Virus record (IMG/VR): IMGVR_UViG_3300032665_000174
Span: 1 to 25,542 of that record
DNA length: 25,542 nucleotides
Source of the DNA: a virus
Reading direction: 5' to 3' (one strand)
Shown: piece after piece, positions 14,961 through 21,934 of the stretch
How positions within the stretch are numbered: position 1 is the first letter of the stretch
How the letters are laid out: every line of letters starts with the position of its first letter
Program-made: the position numbers and the translations under genes
Notes under the pieces: model-generated
Seen by the model: only the letters and a program-made list of their open reading frames with translations
Database searches by the model: none
What the model was told of the DNA's origin: nothing

Positions 14961-15875
14961 ATGGCAGCACCAATGCGCAGTACGGACTTCCGTTCGATTG
15001 TTGAACCTATTCTTAACGAATGCTTCGACGGAGTCTATGATCAACGTGCCGACGAATGGAGCCGTGTGTTCCGTGAAGAAGACGGCATTCCCCGTAACTA
15101 CCACGAAGAACCCGTCTTGTACGGTTTCGGCGCCGCACCTCAGTTGCCTGACGGTACGCCCGTGACCTATCAACAAGGTGGCGTCCTGTTCCTGCAACGC
15201 TATGTGTACAAAGTGTATGGCTTGGCCTTCGCTTTGACCAAAGTGTTGGTGGAAGACGGCGATCACATTCGTATCGGTCAAGTTTATGCACGTCACTTGG
15301 CACAATCTTTGGTGGAAACCAAAGAACTGTTGTCTGCTAACGTGTTGAACACCGCTTTCAACAGTGCCTATGTTGGCGGCGACGGCGTGTCTTTGATCAA
15401 CACCGCTCACCCCATCGTGAACGGTACTTTCAGCAACCAATTGTCGACCGCCGCTGTGTTGTCGCAAACCTCGCTGGAACAAATGTTGATCCAAGTTCGT
15501 CAAGCTGTTGACAACAACCAAAAGAAAATTCGTTTGGTTCCTCGTCAACTGGTTGTCGCTCCCGGCAACATCTTCCAAGCTGAAGTTCTGTTGAAGTCGG
15601 TTCTCCGCACCGGCAACGCCAACAACGACATCAACCCCGTGAAATCCATCGGGTTGCTGGACGAAGGCGCTGCTGTGTTGAGCCGTTTGACCAGTTCGAC
15701 CGCATGGTGGGTTCAGACCGATGCTCCCGAAGGCATGAAGCTTTTGATGCGCCGTCGTCTGGAGAAGACCATGGAAGGTGACTTCGAAACTGACTCGATG
15801 CGCTACAAGGCCACCGAGCGTTACACCGTGGGTTGGACTGACCCACGCGCCATGTACGGTACTCCCGGCATGTAA
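14961..15875 (+). CDS. Major capsid protein
   Basis: A 304-aa protein with AAAGGGAG before ATG 14961, in the expected slot after scaffold and before a strong terminator. It shows features of HK97-fold capsid proteins: a helical N-arm (RSIVEPILNECFDGVYDQRA), a central segment with a long helix (QVYARHLAQSLVETKELLSA NVLN, written as two parts), a P-domain region with LVPRQLVVAPGNIFQAEVLL, and a C-terminal RYTVGWTDPRAMYG resembling the terminal strand of Mu-like and aquatic-phage capsid proteins. The codon choice is strongly biased, as expected for the most abundant virion protein. There is no N-terminal protease-processed delta domain; the separate upstream scaffold would replace it. Confidence 0.8.
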   Translation: MAAPMRSTDFRSIVEPILNECFDGVYDQRADEWSRVFREEDGIPRNYHEEPVLYGFGAAPQLPDGTPVTYQQGGVLFLQRYVYKVYGLAFALTKVLVEDGDHIRIGQVYARHLAQSLVETKELLSANVLNTAFNSAYVGGDGVSLINTAHPIVNGTFSNQLSTAAVLSQTSLEQMLIQVRQAVDNNQKKIRLVPRQLVVAPGNIFQAEVLLKSVLRTGNANNDINPVKSIGLLDEGAAVLSRLTSSTAWWVQTDAPEGMKLLMRRRLEKTMEGDFETDSMRYKATERYTVGWTDPRAMYGTPGM

Positions 15876-15880
15876 GCAAC

Positions 15881-15910
15881 AAGGGGAGGCGAAATCCTCC
15901 CCTTTTTTTT
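15881..15910 (+). terminator. Rho-independent terminator after capsid gene
   Basis: AAGGGGAGG (15881-15889), loop CGAAAT, CCTCCCCTT (15896-15904), running into eight T residues: a perfect 9-bp stem with a T tract. It should end most transcripts of the head operon and leave downstream genes to read-through or a separate promoter. Confidence 0.93.
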
Positions 15911-15942
15911 AAACATCGGTCAAGCTTTTCAAGGAGAAGACC

Positions 15943-16896
15943 ATGCCTTTATTTTCTGACGACCTTTTCTTGGGCGCTGGCGCGACGTACATGGGTACGG
16001 GCAATCAGTCTGCCACTGCTGTTATTTCCGCCACCATCTCCGGCACCACCATGACGGTTGTTCAAAACCTGTCTGGCGATGCTCTGGTTGTGGGCCAGTA
16101 CATCACTGGTTCGAGCGTGACTGCAAACAGCTACATCACTGCCAATCTGGGCAATAACCAATACACCCTGTCGCAATCGTCTACTGTTGGCTCTGCCACC
16201 ACGATGTATGCCGCTGGTAATGCATTGTTGGGCGACCCTGCTCCTATGTCTTTGGGTGTTGGGCCTCTGGGCCGTGTGTACGTTTGGGACACCATTCCTC
16301 AAACCCTGCAAAGCGCAAACATTGCCGCTTCGCAAACCGCTTCGGCTTCCGGCAATCTGACGCTGACCGCTGGCACTTCCGCAACCTCGGTTGTGAAGTC
16401 CAATGGCACGACTGTGATTCAACTGGATGTGCCTCGCGCACTGACCGTGAACTGCTCGACGACTGCTCGTGCATTCACCGTGTCTGGCTATGACTACTAC
16501 GGTCAAGCCATGACTGAAGTGATCACCGTTGCCACCGCTGGCACCGCTGTGACTGGTAACAAAGCGTTCTACCAAATTGCCAGCGTGTCTATTGCCGGTT
16601 CTGCAACCGCTTGCGTGGTCGGTACTTCTGACTACTTGGGCTTGCCAGTTCGTGCAATTGATGCCGGTTATGTGGTCAGCGTTGGCTGGGCTAACACTTT
16701 GGCTCGTGATGCTGGCACTTTCACTGCTGCTGCTACTGCAACGGCTACCAGCACCACCGGTGACGTGCGTGGCACCTACAAGCCTTCCAGCGCCTCCAAT
16801 GGCTCTAATCGCTTGGTGATGGCCATCGCTGTGCCTGCAATCGCTGTTGGCCCCAATTCCACTGCTACTGGCGCACTCGGCGTCACCCAAGCCTAA
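15943..16896 (+). CDS. Probable virion structural protein (Ala/Thr/Ser-rich)
   Basis: A 317-aa protein. ATG 15943 follows AAGGAGAAGACC, close to the cassette used by the first genes. It is rich in Ala, Thr, Ser, Val and Gly, with alternating beta-strand patterns (TTMTVVQNLSGDALVVGQYI, GNLTLTAGTSATSVVKSNG, FTVSGYDYYGQAMTEVITV). The opening MPLFSDDLFLGAGAT and strand-rich body fit a head or tail surface protein. No enzymatic motif is visible. It is the first gene after the capsid terminator and has the same biased codon use as the capsid gene. The exact role is unknown. Confidence 0.6.
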   Translation: MPLFSDDLFLGAGATYMGTGNQSATAVISATISGTTMTVVQNLSGDALVVGQYITGSSVTANSYITANLGNNQYTLSQSSTVGSATTMYAAGNALLGDPAPMSLGVGPLGRVYVWDTIPQTLQSANIAASQTASASGNLTLTAGTSATSVVKSNGTTVIQLDVPRALTVNCSTTARAFTVSGYDYYGQAMTEVITVATAGTAVTGNKAFYQIASVSIAGSATACVVGTSDYLGLPVRAIDAGYVVSVGWANTLARDAGTFTAAATATATSTTGDVRGTYKPSSASNGSNRLVMAIAVPAIAVGPNSTATGALGVTQA

Positions 16897-16908
16897 TAGG
16901 AGGCGATC

Positions 16909-18357
16909 ATGGCTACAAAAAACGCTGGCGGCTTTAGCCAAATGCCAAAAATGATGACTGACGAACCGTCGGTCATTCTGAAACTCAAGAAGGGTGGCAA
17001 GGTTTCTCACAAGAAACACGAGCACCATGAAGAGCATGGCCACCACAGCATGCACCATGCTGCTTCCAAGCACCATGAAGGCATGCACGGCCACGCTGAA
17101 CATGGTCACGCCCCCAAGAAGCCTTCCATGGCCGAACGCCGCAAAGCAATGAACCCCAACTTCATGAAGAAGGGTGGCATGGCTCACAAGGCTGATGGTG
17201 GCATGATGCCTATGGGTGCTGCTCCTATGGGCGCTCCTATGGCCTCTCCAATGGCCGCTATGGGCCAAGCCAAACTGGCTCAGATGGCTCCTGCTATTCG
17301 TGCTGCCCGTGCTATGCAAGTCCGTAAGGCCTTGACTGGCATGAAGAAGGGTGGCCACGCCGGTATGGAAAAACATATTGAGAAGCTGGAAAAAGAACTG
17401 CATCACCACGAAGCCATGAAAGATTCGTCACACGGTGGCAAGGCTCACGCCAAGCACGGTGGCAAGATTCATCACAAGGCCAAGGGCGGTGAAATGTTGG
17501 GCAAGAAGCTTGACGAGTTTGAAACCAAAACCACGATTGAGCATGACGAAAAACCTTTCGTTAAGACCAAAGTGGTTGACGGCAACAAGCGCGACAAGGC
17601 CCACGGCACTGGCGAGATCAAAGAGAAGAATGCTGGCGGTTACAAACGTGGTGGCAAAGTCCATCACAAAGCAACTGGCGGCGATATTCCTGCTGATACC
17701 GACAAGAAGCGCAACCCCGGCAAAATTGAGATGCACGGCACTATCGAAGGCAATGAACATGACTTCGAAAACACCGAGATGCACGAAGCTGAACACGACA
17801 GCGCTCATGGCACTGGTGGCGTTCGTATGAACAACGCTGGCGGCTATCGTCACGGCGGCAAGGCTCACCACAAGATGCACCACAAGGCAACTGGTGGCGC
17901 TATTGAAGGCAACGAAATGAAGTTCGCCATCAACAACGTGGACGGCACTCCCAAGGGCAAGACCAACACCAAAACTGGTGAAGTTAAAGAAGCCAATGCT
18001 GGTGGCTACAAGCGTGGAGGGCATGCCACAAAAAAAGCCTACGCTACGGGGGGGAATGTTAACGATCAAGGCAAGGCAGAAAAAATGCCTCGTCACTTCG
18101 TTAGCCGCCCCGTAGCTAACAGCCTGCAATCTGGTACTTTTAAAAAGGGTGGCAAGGTGCATCACTTCGATGATGGTGGTCGCATGGCCACTCCTCAAGC
18201 GGTGAATGACCCTGCTCCAGTTAGTTCTAGCCGACCAACAAGTTCTGCTGGTACACGACTGGCCACGCCACAGGCTGTCAATGATCCTGCTCCAGTGTCT
18301 CGCCCAAGTGCTCAAAAGGCATCACAAGGCAAGAAACGAGGCGGTCGCGCTTGTTAA
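16909..18357 (+). CDS. His/Lys/Gly-rich repeat protein
   Basis: A 482-aa protein after AGGAGG and ATG 16909. Residues 30-66 are extremely His-rich (HKKHEHHEEHGHHSMHHAAS), a candidate metal-binding tract. A Met/Ala-rich segment follows. From about residue 235 a degenerate 25-30-residue unit occurs three times (NAGGY at residues 241, 309 and 363): GTGE-[IV]-[KR], NAGGY-[KR]-x-GG-[KH], HKATGG. Many shorter KKGGK/KHGGK motifs occur throughout. The C-terminus has two copies of ATPQAVNDPAPVS. There is almost no predicted hydrophobic core; it is probably disordered and strongly basic. Related Lys-Gly-Gly-rich proteins accompany aquatic-phage structural genes; DNA or surface binding is a guess. Long antisense frames here are shadows. 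Confidence 0.6.
   Translation: MATKNAGGFSQMPKMMTDEPSVILKLKKGGKVSHKKHEHHEEHGHHSMHHAASKHHEGMHGHAEHGHAPKKPSMAERRKAMNPNFMKKGGMAHKADGGMMPMGAAPMGAPMASPMAAMGQAKLAQMAPAIRAARAMQVRKALTGMKKGGHAGMEKHIEKLEKELHHHEAMKDSSHGGKAHAKHGGKIHHKAKGGEMLGKKLDEFETKTTIEHDEKPFVKTKVVDGNKRDKAHGTGEIKEKNAGGYKRGGKVHHKATGGDIPADTDKKRNPGKIEMHGTIEGNEHDFENTEMHEAEHDSAHGTGGVRMNNAGGYRHGGKAHHKMHHKATGGAIEGNEMKFAINNVDGTPKGKTNTKTGEVKEANAGGYKRGGHATKKAYATGGNVNDQGKAEKMPRHFVSRPVANSLQSGTFKKGGKVHHFDDGGRMATPQAVNDPAPVSSSRPTSSAGTRLATPQAVNDPAPVSRPSAQKASQGKKRGGRAC
18184..18302 (+). repeat. Two copies of an ATPQAVNDPAPVS-coding repeat
   Basis: Codons for R-[ML]-ATPQAVNDPAPVS appear twice, about 80 nt apart, with third-position differences, so the repeat is kept at the protein level. 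Confidence 0.6.
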
Positions 18358-18360
18358 ACA

Positions 18361-18387
18361 GCGGGGGCTTCGGCCCCTGCTTCTTTG
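18361..18387 (+). terminator. UUCG-loop terminator-like hairpin
   Basis: GCGGGGGC-TTCG-GCCCCTGC is an 8-bp stem (one G-U) with the extra-stable UUCG tetraloop, followed by TTCTTT. Probably an intrinsic, perhaps leaky, terminator between the repeat protein and the next structural gene. Confidence 0.75.
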
Positions 18388-18397
18388 AGGAATTATC

Positions 18398-19177
18398 ATG
18401 AGTAATGGAATCGTTGCATCAGTAACTCGTGCAGGTGCTTATGAACCATTTGATTTGCAAGTTGCTCGTGGCCAAATCTTGGGCCACACAACCGTCAGCA
18501 TCTTTGGCTATCAAGCATCGGTCGGTACAACTTCTATCCCAGTTTGGGAAAATGCAAGCACATACACTTACCCCACCTCAGCGACCACGCTGACGATGGT
18601 GAGTAGTTCTGCTTCAGACAATACATCGGCATCGGTTTTGATCAGTGGCCTTGACGCCAACTTCAACCCGTTGTCTGAAACCTTGTTCTTGAACGGCACA
18701 ACTGCTGTGACGACTGTCAACAGCTATTTCCGTATTAACAACTTGACCTTGGCCAGCGCAGGCACCAGCCAAAGCACCAACGTGGGCACGATTACTCTGA
18801 AGCAAAGCACCAACACGCTGGCTCAGATCAACCCCGGCATTGGTCGTTCGCAAAGCACCGTGTACACCGTGCCTGCTGGTTACACTTTCTTCTTGGATTG
18901 GGTTGAAGTCAACACATCGAACTCCTACACCGGCAGCATCACTGTGACCTACAAGGTGCAAGCTGGCGACAACGTGTCTGGCGTGACCCGAAACGTGTTG
19001 CAACAGCCTTTTGTGTCGCTCTACAGTGCTAACCGGATTGCTGATCCGTATGCTTATTCACAAAAGACTGATATCCAATGGCAGTTGTCAACGAGTTCCA
19101 GCACAGTTGCTGCTGGCGTTATCGTGATTGGCAAGCTGATCCAAAACAATAACACCCTAACCGTGTCTGGAGGTTAA
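18398..19177 (+). CDS. Probable virion structural protein (beta-rich)
   Basis: A 259-aa protein, GAGGA before ATG 18398. It is Ser/Thr/Asn-rich and beta-stranded throughout: TVSIFGYQASVGTTSIPVWE, LSETLFLNGTTAVTTVNSYF, IGRSQSTVYTVPAGYTFFLD, TYKVQAGDNVSGVTRNV. The pattern of a repeated strand, then VPAGYTFFLDWVEV, resembles conserved virion proteins of marine podoviruses and myoviruses, with no enzymatic motif. It may be a capsid or tail surface protein. It is followed by only two nt before the start of the split small gene at 19180. Confidence 0.6.
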   Translation: MSNGIVASVTRAGAYEPFDLQVARGQILGHTTVSIFGYQASVGTTSIPVWENASTYTYPTSATTLTMVSSSASDNTSASVLISGLDANFNPLSETLFLNGTTAVTTVNSYFRINNLTLASAGTSQSTNVGTITLKQSTNTLAQINPGIGRSQSTVYTVPAGYTFFLDWVEVNTSNSYTGSITVTYKVQAGDNVSGVTRNVLQQPFVSLYSANRIADPYAYSQKTDIQWQLSTSSSTVAAGVIVIGKLIQNNNTLTVSGG

Positions 19178-19179
19178 TC

Positions 19180-19254
19180 ATGCCTTTGATCAAATCGAAA
19201 TCCAAAAAAGCCTTTGAACACAACATTAAGGCTGAGATGGGAATTACTCAGTAA
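19180..19254 (+). pseudogene. Truncated 5' copy of the MPLI-SKKAFE small gene
   Basis: ATG 19180 has GGAGG just upstream and encodes 24 aa: MPLIKSKSKKAFEHNIKAEM and then GITQ and a stop. The first 20 residues match the start of the intact gene at 19815 (MPLINSPSKKAFEKNIRTEI); the rest of the gene is missing. The similarity stops where the 3' end of the reverse-strand HNH gene begins (19244). I read this as the stranded original 5' end left after insertion. It may still be translated into a short peptide. Confidence 0.75.
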
Positions 19255-19825
19255 AACCATGGCAGATATGTTTGGCGTGTTCAATCGAATGACAGTTTGG
19301 ACAAAGAACTTCCAAGTTCTCCATGCTGTTATTCGACCTATTGCGGTCTTTGTGATGAACGCCAAGAATTTGTGCGTTTTGATCAAAACCGCATCTTTGG
19401 CAAGAATTCAACAAACCTCTCCGTTTCATATTTTTTCTGACAGTGCTGAAATCACCTTTCCAATTTTCAATTGCAGATTTGTTGATACAAGCACGAGAAC
19501 AATATTTTCTTTTTTTAGATGGAGCAGAAAGAAATCTTGTTTTGCAATGAAGGCAGGTGTACTCAAAAGTTCCTTTATCTTTCATTGCTGTGTGATAGCA
19601 ATTTGGGCTACAGTATTTTGCTTTGTTTGCCCTGCTTGCAATGTGCTCAAAAACCGTATTGCAAACTTCACAAGTTGTTTTTTGAACGGTTCTAGCAGAC
19701 AATGCCATACAACTTCTTCCGCAGAACAAAGCAGTGTCTTTTCTGTATTCAGGAACAAAAAATTGTTTGCTGCAATGTTGGCAAAATTTTTCGTATTTCA
19801 CTCTGGAGCGTGTTATGCCACTCAT
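19244..19825 (-). CDS. HNH homing endonuclease with three zinc fingers, inserted antisense
   Basis: A 193-aa protein read leftwards. The start at 19825 is chosen because GGAAGGA lies six nt upstream on this strand; a longer frame to 19912 only adds a reversed image of the small gene. Three Cys4 fingers: C15/C18/C35/C39, C52/C55/C72/C76 and C91/C94/C109/C113. A C-terminal HNH domain follows: SCQRCGF (C142, C145), LGVHHKDRNRSNNSMENLEV (H157/H158, N165/N166), and CPNCHSIEH. The fingers probably bind the target site while the HNH domain cuts. It is the only clear reverse-strand gene in the window. Its ends overlap the truncated copy at 19180 and the intact gene at 19815. Confidence 0.9.
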   Translation of the reverse strand: MSGITRSRVKYEKFCQHCSKQFFVPEYRKDTALFCGRSCMALSARTVQKTTCEVCNTVFEHIASRANKAKYCSPNCYHTAMKDKGTFEYTCLHCKTRFLSAPSKKRKYCSRACINKSAIENWKGDFSTVRKNMKRRGLLNSCQRCGFDQNAQILGVHHKDRNRSNNSMENLEVLCPNCHSIEHAKHICHGFTE

Positions 19826-20003
19826 AAATAGTCCTTCCAAAAAAGCGTTTGAGAAAAACATACGCACAGAGATTGTACAAGGAAAAAAACCTGTTAAGCA
19901 GGCCGTGGCCATCGCCTACAGCGAGAAACGCCACGCCAAAAAAGCACATGGCGGCAAGGTTTCGACCTGCCACGAAAACCCCATGTGCAAGGGTGGCTGG
20001 TAA
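19815..20003 (+). CDS. Small basic phage protein (intact copy), 62 aa
   Basis: ATG 19815 has TGGAG seven nt upstream; a longer frame from 19734 runs inside the antisense HNH gene and is rejected. The 62-aa product starts MPLINSPSKKAFEKNIRTEI, continues GKKPVKQAVAIAYSEKRHAK and ends KKAHGGKVSTCHENPMCKGGW. The SKKAFxxNIxxE...GKPxKQAVAIAYxxKR pattern is a recurring small protein of aquatic phages, of unknown function. The first codons overlap the start and ribosome-binding site of the antisense HNH gene, so both sequences are constrained there. TAATG links it to the next gene. Confidence 0.75.
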   Translation: MPLINSPSKKAFEKNIRTEIVQGKKPVKQAVAIAYSEKRHAKKAHGGKVSTCHENPMCKGGW

Positions 20004-20398
20004 TGGCCAAGCCGGGGCTTTACGCCAACATCCACGCAAAGCAGGAGCGCATCGCTCACGGTTCTGGTGAGAAGATGCGTAAACCCGGCTCTAAGGGTGC
20101 GCCCACGGCTGCTGCGTTCAAAGAGTCAGCGAAGACCGTCAAGAAAAAAGAAGGCGGTGTATCGCTGGCTGTTGGCCGCGGAGAGAAGTTGCCTGTCTCC
20201 AAGGGTGCTGGCCTGACCGAAAAAGGTCGTGCCAAGTACAACCGTGAGACTGGCTCACATTTAAAGGCTCCACAGCCTCAAGGCGGCTCCCGAAAAGACT
20301 CGTTTTGTGCCAGAATGAGTGGTGTTGTAGAACACTCAAAAGGCGATGCCGAACGTGCAAAAGCATCCCTAAAACGCTGGAAATGCCCCGGCTGGTAA
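20003..20398 (+). CDS. Small basic protein resembling DUF6321
   Basis: ATG 20003 overlaps the previous stop (TAATG), with AAGGGTGG upstream; the in-frame ATG at 19985 is less likely. The 131-aa product is strongly basic: MAKPGLYANIHAKQERIAHG, KSKGxPTAAAFKESAKTVKK-like segment, then LTEKGRAKYNRETGSHLKAP, PQGGSRKDSFCARMSGV, and a tail ALKRWKCPGW-like ending (ASLKRWKCPGW). The GRAKYNRETGxxLKAPQPxGGxRKDSFCARM signature is, from memory, that of the phage family DUF6321, whose function is not established. It is a virion or DNA-associated candidate by context. Confidence 0.65.
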   Translation: MAKPGLYANIHAKQERIAHGSGEKMRKPGSKGAPTAAAFKESAKTVKKKEGGVSLAVGRGEKLPVSKGAGLTEKGRAKYNRETGSHLKAPQPQGGSRKDSFCARMSGVVEHSKGDAERAKASLKRWKCPGW

Positions 20399-20408
20399 AG
20401 GAACAAAC

Positions 20409-20843
20409 ATGTCCGATCTGAAGTCAATGATCAAGGCCGTGGCTGAGGCGCATAACGCCAAGAATCCCGGCCGCCGCATTTCAATTACCGACCCCATGAC
20501 TCGTGAACAGTCAGAAGAGCGTCAGGAAAAGCGCCGTCAACAAGAGGCTGTTGAGGCCAAAGAACGCGCCAAGAAAGATGCGGCTGACTTGCCCAACCTT
20601 GAAAAGCGTCATGCAGAAATGGCCAAAACTTACGAAGGCGGTAAGAATTATCGTTACGCCGACCGTGAGCAGAATTTGTCTGACTATGAGCGCAAGGCTC
20701 GTGACATTGAACCAGAAATGAACAAGCTGGGTGCTCGTATCAGTGCGGCCAAGGCTGGTGGATACAAGCAAGGCGGCAAGATTGACTTGAAGCATTGCAA
20801 GATCAGCACCGTTGAGAAAAGCCACAAGCACAAAGACTGGTGA
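20409..20843 (+). CDS. Charged helical protein with AGGYKxGGK tail
   Basis: A 144-aa protein, AAAGGAAC before ATG 20409. Residues 30-110 are a highly charged helix or coiled coil (REQSEERQEKRRQQEAVEAK, AERAKKDAADLPNLEKRHAE in approximate order). The C-terminus, AKAGGYKQGGKIDLKHCKIS followed by TVEKSHKHKDW, repeats the AGGYKxGGK element of the protein at 16909 and ends in a CxxSTxxK...W tail seen in related small phage proteins. Function unknown. The neck gene starts eight nt after its stop. Confidence 0.6.
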   Translation: MSDLKSMIKAVAEAHNAKNPGRRISITDPMTREQSEERQEKRRQQEAVEAKERAKKDAADLPNLEKRHAEMAKTYEGGKNYRYADREQNLSDYERKARDIEPEMNKLGARISAAKAGGYKQGGKIDLKHCKISTVEKSHKHKDW

Positions 20844-20851
20844 GGTAACCA

Positions 20852-21922
20852 ATGGCTTACAGCGGAACAGTAGGACAAACGGTCGTTACGACCCAACAAA
20901 TGATCGACCAAGGCGCCCGGATGTCGGGCAAATTGGCCGAAGAGTTGACTGTTGAGCAAATTCAGGCCTCTAAACAGGCCTTGTACTACGTTCTGAGCAA
21001 TTTGATCAATCAAGGCATCAACTATTGGGCGATTGACAAGGTGGTTTACGGCTTCAACGCTGATCAATTTGAGTATCTGCTACCTGTGGGTGGTAATGAC
21101 GTTTTAAACGCGCTGTATCGCCGTTTAAACCGCCCTACGCCTGCCCAATACGGCGGATACTTCGGCTCATCCGGTGTTGTTGGCCTTGCGTTTGACAACA
21201 ATGTGCTGACTGCCGACACCCAGACATCGCCAAACGGCTACATTGGCATCAACTACGGTAGCAACAATTCAATTTATGCGGGTTCGATTGGTATCTTGCC
21301 TGCCACTTCTGGCCAGTTCCACATTTATTTGGAATGGTCGAATGACGGCGCCACATGGAATCTGCTGGAAGACACTGGCGTGACCACATGGGTCAGCGGC
21401 CAGTGGCTTTGGTACGACATTGACCCCGGCGTGACATGCCAGTATTACCGTATGCGTGAAACTGGTGGCAATACTTTGAGCGTGGCTGAGTTTTTTGTGG
21501 GCAACAACTCCACAGAAATCACGATGGCACGTTTGAACCGTGATGATTACACGAACTTGCCCAACAAGAACTTCACGGCCAACCAGCCGTATCAGTTCTG
21601 GCTGAACCGCACGATCCCTCAAGCCAAGATCACGCTGTGGCCAACGCCAAGTGACCCATTTGAGCAGATGGTGGTGTGGTATTCACGCCAGATCATGGAT
21701 GTGGGTGATTTGTCTGGCCAGATTGAGATTCCTCAGTACGCCCAAATGGCCATTCAGACCATGTTGGCGCACCAAATGTCGATGCTCTTGCCCGGTGTGG
21801 ATGTGCCTCGTATTCAATATCTTGAGACACAAGCTGAGAAGCTGTTCATCATGATGGAGAATGAGAACCGCGACCGTTCGCCCATATATCTTTCACCTAA
21901 TATTTTGCCGTATACACGGTAA
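20852..21922 (+). CDS. Head-tail neck protein (P22 gp4-like) with inserted beta-sandwich
   Basis: A 356-aa protein. ATG 20852 has TGAGG as its ribosome-binding site. Residues 1-95 and 220-356 resemble the P22 tail accessory factor gp4 family: helices with TVEQIQASKQALYYVLSNLI, then QPYQFWLNRTIPQAKITLWP and a helical YAQMAIQTMLAHQMSMLLPG end. Such proteins plug under the portal after packaging. Residues ~108-219 look like an independent discoidin/F5-8C-type beta-sandwich (IYAGSIGIL, FHIYLEWSNDGATWNLLEDT, CQYYRMRETGG), a fold that often binds carbohydrate. The insertion could display a binding domain at the neck. Both domain calls are from pattern reading. Confidence 0.65.
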   Translation: MAYSGTVGQTVVTTQQMIDQGARMSGKLAEELTVEQIQASKQALYYVLSNLINQGINYWAIDKVVYGFNADQFEYLLPVGGNDVLNALYRRLNRPTPAQYGGYFGSSGVVGLAFDNNVLTADTQTSPNGYIGINYGSNNSIYAGSIGILPATSGQFHIYLEWSNDGATWNLLEDTGVTTWVSGQWLWYDIDPGVTCQYYRMRETGGNTLSVAEFFVGNNSTEITMARLNRDDYTNLPNKNFTANQPYQFWLNRTIPQAKITLWPTPSDPFEQMVVWYSRQIMDVGDLSGQIEIPQYAQMAIQTMLAHQMSMLLPGVDVPRIQYLETQAEKLFIMMENENRDRSPIYLSPNILPYTR

Positions 21923-21934
21923 TGGAGGCGGCCT

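Noticed and set aside
14901-15578. A 225-codon minus-strand frame opposite the capsid gene
   Set aside because: The antisense of a highly expressed, codon-biased gene; no ribosome-binding site and no domain.
15949-17409. A 486-codon open frame on the minus strand opposite two structural genes
   Set aside because: It mirrors strongly codon-biased + strand genes, has no ribosome-binding site, and its product is composition-driven (His/Ser/Arg-rich). It is a shadow frame.
17428-18315. A 295-codon minus-strand frame opposite the His/Lys/Gly-rich gene
   Set aside because: It arises from the repetitive codons of the + strand gene and has no start signal or recognisable domain.
19214-19831. A 205-codon + strand frame opposite the antisense HNH gene
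   Set aside because: The HNH frame has clear domains and a Shine-Dalgarno; the + frame is hydrophobic/Phe-rich as expected for a complement and crosses the stop of the truncated copy in another frame.
20841-21922. Whether a programmed frameshift links the neck gene and the next gene
   Set aside because: The next gene lies in the same frame after a TAA and has its own GGAGG, so a frameshift is not needed; an unusual start codon explains it more simply.
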